This document shows positions 1 through 5,960 of a stretch of 10,279 nucleotides of DNA, one piece after another. A program made the translations under genes and the position numbers. The first letter of the stretch is position 1; each line of letters begins with the position of its first letter. The notes below the pieces were generated by a model, which searched no databases, was not told where the DNA came from, and saw only the letters and a list, made by a program, of their open reading frames with translations. Source of the stretch: Verrucomicrobiales bacterium (GTDB lineage Bacteria; Verrucomicrobiota; Verrucomicrobiia; Verrucomicrobiales; DEV007); NCBI GenBank assembly GCA_007123695.1, contig SLGN01000585.1, positions 1 to 10,279 of the forward strand. Reading direction: 5' to 3'.

Positions 1-1161
1 ATGCGCGGCGCTACCGGCGATCTCGGCGCCGCCGGCATGGACCAGGCCGCCGCCCCGATGTCCGTCGTCATCGACAAGACGCTGCTCATCGCCGACAACG
101 TCCAGAACATGCTGATCGCCTCCGGCCCGCCCGAGAACCTGCGCAGGATCAGCGAACTGCTCGACGCCATGGACGTGCGGCCCATGCAGATCCAGATCTC
201 CGCCGTGATTTCGCAGCTCACCCTAGGCGACAACTTCGAATTCGCGCTCAACTTCCTCCGCACCCTCGAGCAGCCCGCCGACGGCAGCTTCGTCAACTCC
301 GGCGGGGCGATGATCTCGCGGTCGCCCGGCAACCTCTTCGACCTCCGCAACCTCGAAGACCCCGCCAACATAGCGAGGGGCAGCACGGGCCTCAACATCT
401 ACGGCCAGATCAATAAGTATCTCGACATGCACCTCAAGGCGCTGGAGACGACGAACCGCTTCAAAATCCTCTCCCGACCCACCATCTACACGGTGAACAA
501 CCGCCAGGCCGTCATCGAGACGGGCGAGCGCATCGCCGTCCCGCGCAGCACCCTCTCCTCGCTCAACCCCATCGGCGACAACCCGAACCAGGTCGTCACC
601 GCGAACATCGACTTCGAAAACGTCGTGCTGCGCATCGCCGTGGTCCCCCTGATCAACGCGAACGGCGAGATCACCCTGCAGATCCAGCAGCGCAACGACT
701 CGATCGTGGGCGCCACCCAGATCGGCGGCGACTCCATCCCCACCATCGGCACCCAGAGCCTCGGAACCACCGTGATGGTGCCCGACGGCGGCACCGTGCT
801 GCTCGGCGGTCTCATCAGCGAGGACGACGGACGCGAGCAGGCGGGCCTGCCCCTCTTCGTGAACTGGCCTCTCCTCGGACGCGTCTTCGGGTCCACCAAT
901 GACCGGGTCAACCGACGCGAGCTCCTCATCTTCATCCAGCCCAAAGTCATCACCGACGAGTTCGACCAGCGCATCATGGATTCGGACATGAAGGACCGCA
1001 CCCGCGTCGCCGCGTCGGCCGAGGGATTCGCCACCAACAGCGAGAACAACATCGAAGTCTTCGAATCGCAGGACTTCAACTCCGCCCAGAAGCGGGTCTT
1101 CTTTTTCCGCGATCTTTTCAAGAAGAAGCCCTCGGTGCGGGCCGTTCCGATCGAGGAGTGA
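1..1161 (+). CDS. Secretin (type II/III secretion or type IV pilus outer-membrane pore), C-terminal part
   Basis: Secretins form the multimeric outer-membrane gate of type II secretion, type III secretion and type IV pili. Visible here are the end of a secretin N-type (ring) subdomain at about residues 23-73, with the pattern ADNVQNMLIASGPPENLRRI followed by LDAMDVRP, and then the secretin beta-barrel domain. The barrel domain includes ILSRPTIYTVNN (about 157-168) and the signature VPDGGTVLLGGLI (260-272), followed by GLPLFVNWPLLGRVFGS and a terminal LLIFIQPKVI. The 386 residues visible are shorter than full secretins (usually about 600-800), and no signal peptide or N0 domain is seen. The ATG at base 1 is therefore almost certainly internal and the gene continues off the left edge. 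The product ends in a charged tail after the barrel domain. The family call is safe. Which system it serves (GspD-like or PilQ-like) cannot be told from this part, so no symbol is given. Confidence 0.9.
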   Translation: MRGATGDLGAAGMDQAAAPMSVVIDKTLLIADNVQNMLIASGPPENLRRISELLDAMDVRPMQIQISAVISQLTLGDNFEFALNFLRTLEQPADGSFVNSGGAMISRSPGNLFDLRNLEDPANIARGSTGLNIYGQINKYLDMHLKALETTNRFKILSRPTIYTVNNRQAVIETGERIAVPRSTLSSLNPIGDNPNQVVTANIDFENVVLRIAVVPLINANGEITLQIQQRNDSIVGATQIGGDSIPTIGTQSLGTTVMVPDGGTVLLGGLISEDDGREQAGLPLFVNWPLLGRVFGSTNDRVNRRELLIFIQPKVITDEFDQRIMDSDMKDRTRVAASAEGFATNSENNIEVFESQDFNSAQKRVFFFRDLFKKKPSVRAVPIEE

Positions 1162-1233
1162 TCGCCGCGACCGCGTGGGCGGGCGCTGCGGATTTCTCGG
1201 ATTTTCTCCGAATTTCACGAGGAAATCGGGCCT

Positions 1234-1239
1234 AAGAGG
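1234..1239 (+). promoter_or_regulatory. Shine-Dalgarno-like AAGAGG deciding the TTG start of the rimB-like gene
   Basis: AAGAGG ends 5 nt before the TTG at 1245, a normal ribosome-binding distance. The nearest alternative start, GTG at 1254, would be 14 nt away, which is too far. This is the only clear Shine-Dalgarno-like sequence ahead of any gene in the window, and it is why TTG was chosen. Confidence 0.55.
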
Positions 1240-1244
1240 CTATC

Positions 1245-1724
1245 TTGGCTCCAGTGATCTCCAGCGAAACCAGCCCCGTGAGACTCGGTTGGCGCGAGTG
1301 GCTCTCGATTCCCGAGCTAGGCATCGCCCGGATCAAGGCGAAGGTCGATACGGGAGCGCGCAGTTCCTGCCTCCACACCTGTGGACTCGAAACTTACGAA
1401 GACGCCTCCGGCGCCCGCCGGGTCCGCTTCCGCGTCCATCCCCTGTCGCGCAATTCCCGCCTCGTCGTCGAGTGCGACCGCCCCCTCGTCGCCGTGCGGG
1501 TCGTGCGCGATTCCGGCGGCCACGAACAGGAACGCCCCTTCATCCGCGTTCCCATCGTCCTCGGCCCGCACGAGTGGGAGACCGAGTTCAGCCTGACCAA
1601 CCGGGACAACATGAAGTTCCGCATGCTTCTGGGACGCAGCGCGATGGTCGGGCGCTTCCTCGTCGATCCCTCCGTTTCCTACCTCGTCGGCAAGCCGGTC
1701 CGCCGCCCCCGTCCCGACGGTTGA
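1245..1724 (+). CDS. rimB: RimB-like retropepsin-fold protease (putative ATP-dependent zinc protease family, PF05618/DUF785)
   Basis: A 159-residue protein of the RimK-associated small protease family, about the usual length. The hallmark is KVDTGARSSCLH at residues 33-44, the aspartic-protease-like DTGA motif with D35 as the expected catalytic residue. Near the C-terminus is the second family signature, FRMLLGRSAM followed by GRFLVDP. Family knowledge: relatives sit next to rimK. In the Pseudomonas rimABK operon this retropepsin-like protein modulates RimK-dependent glutamylation of ribosomal protein S6. The 'zinc protease' label in databases is historical. The gene begins with TTG at 1245, supported by the AAGAGG just upstream. 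No in-frame ATG exists early enough to replace it, and GTG 1254 is the alternative. rimK follows after 64 bp on the same strand, which supports the pairing. No signal peptide is seen, so it is probably cytoplasmic. Confidence 0.85.
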   Translation: MAPVISSETSPVRLGWREWLSIPELGIARIKAKVDTGARSSCLHTCGLETYEDASGARRVRFRVHPLSRNSRLVVECDRPLVAVRVVRDSGGHEQERPFIRVPIVLGPHEWETEFSLTNRDNMKFRMLLGRSAMVGRFLVDPSVSYLVGKPVRRPRPDG

Positions 1725-1788
1725 CCCGCGACAAAGCGCACGCACCTTTCGCCACGAAACCTCCCCGCTCTCCCCGCTTTCCCATTAA

Positions 1789-2697
1789 ATGAAAATCGCT
1801 ATCCTTTCGCGCAACAAATCCCTCTATTCGACCAAAGCACTCTACGAAGCCGGCGTCAGCCGCGGCCATGAGGTCCGTGTGATCGACTACGTCCGATGCC
1901 ACATGGAGATCACCTCCATGCGGCCCGCAATTTTCCTCGGCGAGGAAAAGCTCGTCGGCTACGACGCAGTCATCCCGCGGATCGGCGCGACGCACACCTT
2001 CTTCGGCTGCGCCGTGGTCCGCCAGTTCGAGATGATGGGGGTCTACAGCGTCAACGAGTCCGTCGCCATCACCCGCTCGCGCGACAAGCTGCGCAGCCTC
2101 CAACTGCTCGCCCGCAAAGGCATCGGCCTGCCTGTGACCGGCTTCGCCCACGATCCCAGGGCCACCAACGCCCTCATCGACCAGGTCGGCGGCGCCCCAC
2201 TCGTGATCAAGCTGCTCGAGGGAACCCAGGGCGTCGGCGTCGTCCTTGCGGAGACCCGGCAGGCCGCCGAATCGGTCATCGAAGCCTTCCGCGGCCTCCA
2301 TGCCAACATCCTCGCCCAGGAATACATCAAGGAGGCACGCGGAGCGGACATCCGCTGCCTCGTCGTCGGCGGCAAAGTCGTCGCGGCAATGAAGCGGCAG
2401 GGCAAGGAGGGGGAATTCCGCTCCAACCTCCATCGCGGAGGATCCGCCAGCGTCGTCAAAATCACGCCCGAAGAGCGATCCACCGCGACCCGCGCCGCCA
2501 ACATCCTCGGGCTCAACGTCGCCGGGGTGGACCTCCTGCGCTCCAACCACGGTCCCGTCGTGATGGAGGTGAACTCCTCTCCCGGCCTCGAAGGCATCCA
2601 GAACACCACCGGCAAGGACATCGCCGGCATGATCATCGACTTCATCGACAAGGAAGTGAAGGCGAAAAAGAGCACGCGCACCAAAGGGAAGGGCTGA
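1789..2697 (+). CDS. rimK: Ribosomal protein S6--L-glutamate ligase RimK
   Basis: ATP-grasp ligase that adds glutamate residues to the C-terminus of ribosomal protein S6 using ATP and Mg2+/Mn2+. The 302 residues match the length of the E. coli enzyme (300) and the likeness is strong along the whole chain. It opens [14 protein letters not shown], and contains [15 protein letters not shown] at 89-103, K141 and [20 protein letters not shown] for nucleotide binding, [17 protein letters not shown] (178-194), R211-S212-N213 with LHRGG, and the metal ligands D248 (AGVD), E260 and N262 ([12 protein letters not shown]). All key residues are present at the E. coli numbering. The C-terminus ends in a lysine-rich tail. 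The ATG at 1789 fits the family start, but no Shine-Dalgarno precedes it. It lies 64 bp after the rimB-like gene and 47 bp before the ABC1-kinase gene on the same strand, so cotranscription is likely. Confidence 0.96.
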   Translation: MKIAILSRNKSLYSTKALYEAGVSRGHEVRVIDYVRCHMEITSMRPAIFLGEEKLVGYDAVIPRIGATHTFFGCAVVRQFEMMGVYSVNESVAITRSRDKLRSLQLLARKGIGLPVTGFAHDPRATNALIDQVGGAPLVIKLLEGTQGVGVVLAETRQAAESVIEAFRGLHANILAQEYIKEARGADIRCLVVGGKVVAAMKRQGKEGEFRSNLHRGGSASVVKITPEERSTATRAANILGLNVAGVDLLRSNHGPVVMEVNSSPGLEGIQNTTGKDIAGMIIDFIDKEVKAKKSTRTKGKG

Positions 2698-2744
2698 AGC
2701 AGAGCCCCCGCCTGCCATCCGCGTTTCGATCCGGCCTGCGCGCC

Positions 2745-4409
2745 ATGAAACTCAAGCAGCTCGCCAGAATCGACCAAAGCGCCCGCAGGCTCGCCGAAAT
2801 TCTCGCGACCCTCGCGAAGTACGGTCTGGCCGACTGGATCTCCGGCACCGACAGCGACTGGCTCAAGGGACTCCTCAGGACCGAGTCCAGCGCCGACCTG
2901 CTCGAGATGTCGACGGCGGCGCGCATCCGCTGCACCCTTTCCGAACTCGGTCCGACCTTCGTCAAGGTGGGCCAGATCCTCAGCACCCGTCCCGACCTCG
3001 TCGGACCGGACCTGGTCGCCGAACTCGCCCGGCTCCAGTCCCAAACCGAACCCGATCCCCCCGAGCTCGTCCTCGCCGCCGTCGAGCGCGAGCTCGGGCA
3101 GCCCGCCGCCGAGATTTTCCGCAGTTTCGATCCCGTCCCGATCGCCTCGGCCTCGATCGGCCAAGTCCACGAGGCGGCGCTGCCCGATGGGCGCAAAGTC
3201 GTCGTAAAGGTCAGACACGATGGCATCGAGGAATCGGTGCGGCGCGACCTCGACCTGCTCGTCGGTCTTGCCGAGCTGGCCGACAAGCACGCTGGCCCCC
3301 TCCAACGCTTCCAACCGCTCGCCACCGCCCGGTATTTCCAACGCACCCTCCTGCGCGAGCTGGACTTCACCTACGAGCGTCGCCACCTCGAGCGCTTCGC
3401 CGCCAACTTCTCCGACGACGAAACCGTCCGCTTCCCCCACGCCCACCCGGAATGGAGCTCCGAGGGCGTCCTCACCATGGAGAAGCTCGAGGGCATCCCC
3501 GTCTCCAACGCCGCCGCGCTCGCCCGCGCCGGCGCCGACCTCGAGACCTTCGCCCGGCGCGGGGCCAACCTCTACCTCGAGATGGTCTTCGCCCACGGCT
3601 TCTACCACGCCGACCCCCACCCCGGCAACCTGTTCCGGATGGACGGGGACGTGGTCGGCATCATCGATGCCGGCATGGTCGGCATCATCGACGAGGGGCT
3701 CCGCGGGGAGATCGAGGAAATGTTGCTCGCCGCAGTCTCGTACGACGCCGAGGCACTCTCCGATGCCATCGTCCGCGTCGGCCAGATCCCGCCGGAGCTC
3801 GACGAGGACGAACTGCGCGGCGAAGTCGCCGAGATCCTCTCCGACTATCTCGGCCAGTCCGTCGACGAATTCGACGTCGCCGACGCGCTCCAGCGCCTCT
3901 TCGGACTCATCCGCGAGTTCCGCATCGTCATGCCGCAGAGCTTCGCCCTGCTGGTGAAGACGCTCATCGTGCTCGAGGGCACCGGCAGGCAGCTTGCACC
4001 CGGCTTCAGTCTCGCCTCCATGATCCGGCCCTACTACCTCAAGGCGCTCCGCCGCCGCTACGCGCCCAGACGCGTCGCCGCCGGAATCGGCCGCAGCCTG
4101 CGCGATTGGAAGCGACTCGTCGATTCGCTGCCCCGCGATCTGGCGGACATCCTCAGCCGCTTCCGCAAAGGCACCCTTGAGGTCCACATGGAACACCGCC
4201 GCCTCGAGAGCACCGTCGACCGCCTTGTCCTCGGGCTGCTCTCCTCCGCCGTCTTCCTCGGATCGGCCATCATCTGGAGCGCCAGATCGCCGCCCCTCGT
4301 CTTCGGCTACCCCCTCCTCGGCGCGCTCGGCTTCGCCGTAAGCGCCTGGCTCGGCGCGGGCCTGGTCCGCTCCATCCGCCGCGCCGGGAAGCGCCGCACG
4401 AAGCGGTAA
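2745..4409 (+). CDS. ABC1/UbiB (AarF) family atypical protein kinase-like ATPase
   Basis: A 554-residue member of the ABC1/ADCK/UbiB family; E. coli UbiB has 546. Relatives support ubiquinone and other prenyl-lipid metabolism as membrane-bound ATPases. Seen in order: the family-specific KxGQ motif (KVGQ, 74-77) followed by ILSTRPDLV; the Ala-rich nucleotide loop ASASIGQVH (134-142) in place of a glycine-rich loop; the ATP-site lysine K155 in VVVKVRH; the catalytic loop HADPHPGN (288-295); and the metal-binding aspartate D308 in IIDAGMVGIID, standing for the DFG motif. Two hydrophobic helices lie near the C-terminus, at about 494-511 and 518-541, followed by a basic tail, as in UbiB. The open frame extends far upstream inside rimK, but similarity begins at MKLKQLARID, so ATG 2745 is chosen. 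No Shine-Dalgarno is visible. No quinone-synthesis gene is adjacent, so the exact substrate pathway is open. Confidence 0.9.
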   Translation: MKLKQLARIDQSARRLAEILATLAKYGLADWISGTDSDWLKGLLRTESSADLLEMSTAARIRCTLSELGPTFVKVGQILSTRPDLVGPDLVAELARLQSQTEPDPPELVLAAVERELGQPAAEIFRSFDPVPIASASIGQVHEAALPDGRKVVVKVRHDGIEESVRRDLDLLVGLAELADKHAGPLQRFQPLATARYFQRTLLRELDFTYERRHLERFAANFSDDETVRFPHAHPEWSSEGVLTMEKLEGIPVSNAAALARAGADLETFARRGANLYLEMVFAHGFYHADPHPGNLFRMDGDVVGIIDAGMVGIIDEGLRGEIEEMLLAAVSYDAEALSDAIVRVGQIPPELDEDELRGEVAEILSDYLGQSVDEFDVADALQRLFGLIREFRIVMPQSFALLVKTLIVLEGTGRQLAPGFSLASMIRPYYLKALRRRYAPRRVAAGIGRSLRDWKRLVDSLPRDLADILSRFRKGTLEVHMEHRRLESTVDRLVLGLLSSAVFLGSAIIWSARSPPLVFGYPLLGALGFAVSAWLGAGLVRSIRRAGKRRTKR

Positions 4410-4610
4410 GCGGCGGGGGCGGCGATCCCAGCCCCGGACAACCGCCCCTTGCCGCGATGCCGCAGTGCCGCAATCGGCGCAAGGCTCTCCGCGCACAGCC
4501 GTCCCAGCCGGAGAGATCGCCGTTGCTCCGATGTTCGCCCCGGGTTCGAATCGGGGTCCGTTCACGCGGGTCCGGACTCCGGGCTTCCCAAGTCGCCCTG
4601 GGCGCAAAAC

Positions 4611-5273
4611 TCATCGACCGCCGTCCCCGTCTGGCACGGCGCTTTCGGGCGGCGCGGTCAAAAGCGGCTCGGCGAGCAACGGGAAGGAGAAGGCGATGCC
4701 GCCGATTCGGTCCTCGAGGCTGGCACGGTAGGGAACGTGGCACTTCAAACACTCGTTCTGGATCCGGATCGATTTCACGAAGCGAAAACGGCCTTCCTCG
4801 ACCTCGTCGTATTCCGGCGCACCGGCGCGAAGCGCGCTCACCGCCGCACGTTCGAAATCGTCGACCGGCCTGTGCTTCTTGCCCTTGGTGGCGTTCACGC
4901 CAAGCCAGCGAATCTCGACGCTCCAACTTCGGGCCATTTCGCGAAAGACGTCTTCGAGCGCCTGCGACGGCAGGATGTCGGGGTCGTTTGCATCAAAGAA
5001 ATCCCGGTGCATGATCTGCAGCGACCCGTTGATGAGTTCCCCCATCCAGCGGGCTCGACTGCGGGCCTCCTCCAACCCTGCGGGGAGATCGGCCAGCCCG
5101 CCTTCGGCTTCAGTCTCGCTCGTTTTCTCGCCGTCCGCACGAACAGGAGAGGGCACCGAAAGCAAAACAGGCCAAGCGACGGTGAACAGAAAGAGTCGGA
5201 GAAGTCGTCGAGCCTTCTGAAAAGCTCGGCATGGAAATGAGGCGATCATGGTCATGGTCATCGTCATGGTCAT
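4611..5273 (-). CDS. Secreted single-heme c-type cytochrome-like protein (Tll0287/DUF3365 family)
   Basis: A 220-residue protein from the first ATG. A signal peptide is clear: basic residues (RRLLR), a hydrophobic stretch at about 24-40, then a likely cleavage after VRA (44-46). The mature part ends in a DUF3365/Tll0287-like heme region with one CXXCH motif, CLKCH at 175-179, preceded by RFVKSIRIQNE and followed by DRIGGIAFSFPL, the usual order in this family. Heme would be attached in the periplasm. Family knowledge: these are sensor-like or electron-transfer heme proteins, often of unknown partner, and I claim no specific role. The start is uncertain because five in-frame ATGs lie at codons 1, 3, 5, 7 and 9. 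The last (5249) gives a more normal signal-peptide N-terminus, beginning MIASFPCRAF. No Shine-Dalgarno helps decide. The gene stands alone, converging with the UbiB-like gene across 201 bp with no clear terminator. Confidence 0.75.
   Translation of the reverse strand: MTMTMTMTMIASFPCRAFQKARRLLRLFLFTVAWPVLLSVPSPVRADGEKTSETEAEGGLADLPAGLEEARSRARWMGELINGSLQIMHRDFFDANDPDILPSQALEDVFREMARSWSVEIRWLGVNATKGKKHRPVDDFERAAVSALRAGAPEYDEVEEGRFRFVKSIRIQNECLKCHVPYRASLEDRIGGIAFSFPLLAEPLLTAPPESAVPDGDGGR
5247..5273 (-). repeat. Imperfect hexamer repeat ATGAC(C/G) at the start of the heme-protein gene
   Basis: On the - strand the gene opens with four tandem copies of ATGACC or ATGACG and a final ATG, encoding alternating Met-Thr. 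Because the unit is six bases, copy-number change keeps the frame but changes the number of possible start codons and the length before the signal peptide. This is seen directly; any regulatory meaning is speculation. Confidence 0.7.
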
Positions 5274-5294
5274 CGTGGATCGGCAGCATGAATT

Positions 5295-5319
5295 TAAGCT
5301 GTATTTTTGATATAGCTTA
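5295..5319. promoter_or_regulatory. AT-rich hairpin in the upstream region of the heme-protein gene
   Basis: TAAGCT (5295-5300) and AGCTTA (5314-5319) form a perfect 6-bp inverted repeat. On the + strand it extends inward to about 11 pairs, with two G-T pairs and a TTT loop. It sits in the most AT-rich stretch of the window, 22 bp upstream of the first ATG of the - strand heme-protein gene, where a promoter or operator is expected. I could not place a convincing -10/-35 pair on either strand. A perfect 10-bp palindrome, AGATCGATCT, lies further upstream at 5378-5387. No T-run follows the hairpin, so it does not look like a terminator. Confidence 0.3.
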
Positions 5320-5422
5320 TGAGCGGCGAGAAGGCAACGGAAATCGCCTCCCGACCCGCTCCTTGAATGCGCCCGATAGATCGATCTTCGCCGAAAACCC
5401 TCGGCACCCTGGAGCTAGGAGC

Positions 5423-5572
5423 CTGTCGGACTCAGAGCGTCTGAGCGAGGGAATCGGGCTTCGAGCAAAATTTCATACGTCCGAGGAGTTTTTGGGAACA
5501 CAAATGACGAGAACGGAGGGAAATTGGAGCCGAATTTCCGTTTTCCGCAGCCCGGCGGGATAAGTCCGACAG
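5423..5572. mobile_element. MITE-like element, 150 bp, with perfect 10-bp terminal inverted repeats
   Basis: CTGTCGGACT at 5423-5432 and its exact reverse complement AGTCCGACAG at 5563-5572 bound a 150-bp segment that encodes no recognisable protein. Inside are two further inverted repeats: CTCAGA/TCTGAG (5431-5436 and 5440-5445, 3-nt loop) at the left end, and GGAAATT/AATTTCC (5519-5525 and 5533-5539, 7-nt loop). The interior is more AT-rich than the flanking genes. This is the build of a non-autonomous miniature inverted-repeat element. I see no clear target-site duplication. A short direct repeat, GACAGCC, occurs at 5568-5574 and 5580-5586 beside the right end. It lies between the heme-protein gene and a decayed gene remnant, a tolerant insertion spot. 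Alternatives are a structured intergenic RNA or chance repeats. Copies elsewhere in the genome would settle it. Confidence 0.55.
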
Positions 5573-5605
5573 CCCCCCGGACAGCCTCCACCTTCGCAAC
5601 CACGG

Positions 5606-5885
5606 CATGAGGTTTTTCGAGTCGTAGCCGCGTCCATGCCGCGCATTGGTCGCGAAACGCTCCTCGTTGCGGTTCCGAACCCACTCCCAATACTCGCGAT
5701 GGGGCGCGGCAGTGCGCCTTGAAGGCGTCGATGTTGCAGTGCATCCACGCGGCGGGCTCGGCCTCTCTCGACACGCTGCCGCAGACGAGGGCGTCGGGAT
5801 CCTTCGGGGAGACGAGCCCCCGGTCGTCGTCTCGGTCGGGAAGGTAGATCCCGTAGAGGCCGGGAGCGCCTTTCACCGCGACGAG
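5606..5885 (-). pseudogene. Remnant of a predicted nucleotidyltransferase (DNA polymerase beta superfamily, RlaP-like), C-terminal part, frameshifted
   Basis: Reading the - strand from about 5885 gives protein-like sequence: GLYGIYLPDRDDDRGLV, then EPAAWMHCNIDAFKAHCRA up to about 5705. After one extra base in a four-G run (5701-5704 on the + strand) the next frame continues it: HREYWEWVRNRNEERF, then HGRGYDSKNLM, ending near 5606. Both halves resemble, in order, the C-terminal region of predicted nucleotidyltransferases of the RlaP type (PF10127-like), whose hallmark is an EYW...RN..R segment followed by YDxKN(L/M)MHxxRLL. The expected MHTFRLL continuation is missing after NLM, and the N-terminal nucleotidyltransferase domain is missing upstream, where the ABC ATPase gene begins. 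The relic is therefore truncated at both ends as well as frameshifted. The family name is from memory of motifs, without alignment. The frame switch itself is seen directly. A MITE-like element starts about 30 bp beyond its broken end. Confidence 0.55.
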
Positions 5886-5960
5886 TCCGCACCGGGCTCG
5901 CCATTTTCCTTGTGGCGCGGCCCGGATTCCGCTACAGGGAAGGGCCCCGGCCCACCCCCC

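Noticed and set aside
1191..1227. Two overlapping hairpins (GATTTC/GAAATC and TCGGA/TCCGA) in the leader of the rimB-like gene, as an attenuator
   Set aside because: Stems are only 5-6 bp and no leader peptide, T-run or riboswitch signature is visible. It could be chance.
4447..4484. CCTTGC/GCAAGG inverted repeat with three TGCCGC copies after the UbiB-like gene, as a terminator
   Set aside because: The loop is about 26 nt and no T-run follows, so I do not call it an intrinsic terminator.
4528..4560. tRNA-like T-arm (GGTTCGAATC flanked by CCCCG/CGGGG) in the 201-bp gap
   Set aside because: The stem would enclose a 9-nt instead of a 7-nt loop, and no matching acceptor, D-arm or anticodon arm is found about 70 bases upstream, so it is not a tRNA gene. 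It may be a chance inverted repeat or a worn attachment site, but nothing supports that further.
2043..4607. Long - strand open frame of 854 codons antisense to rimK and the UbiB-like gene
   Set aside because: It is low-complexity Asp/Glu/Gly/Ala-rich translation typical of the opposite strand of GC-rich genes. The + strand genes carry full family motifs.
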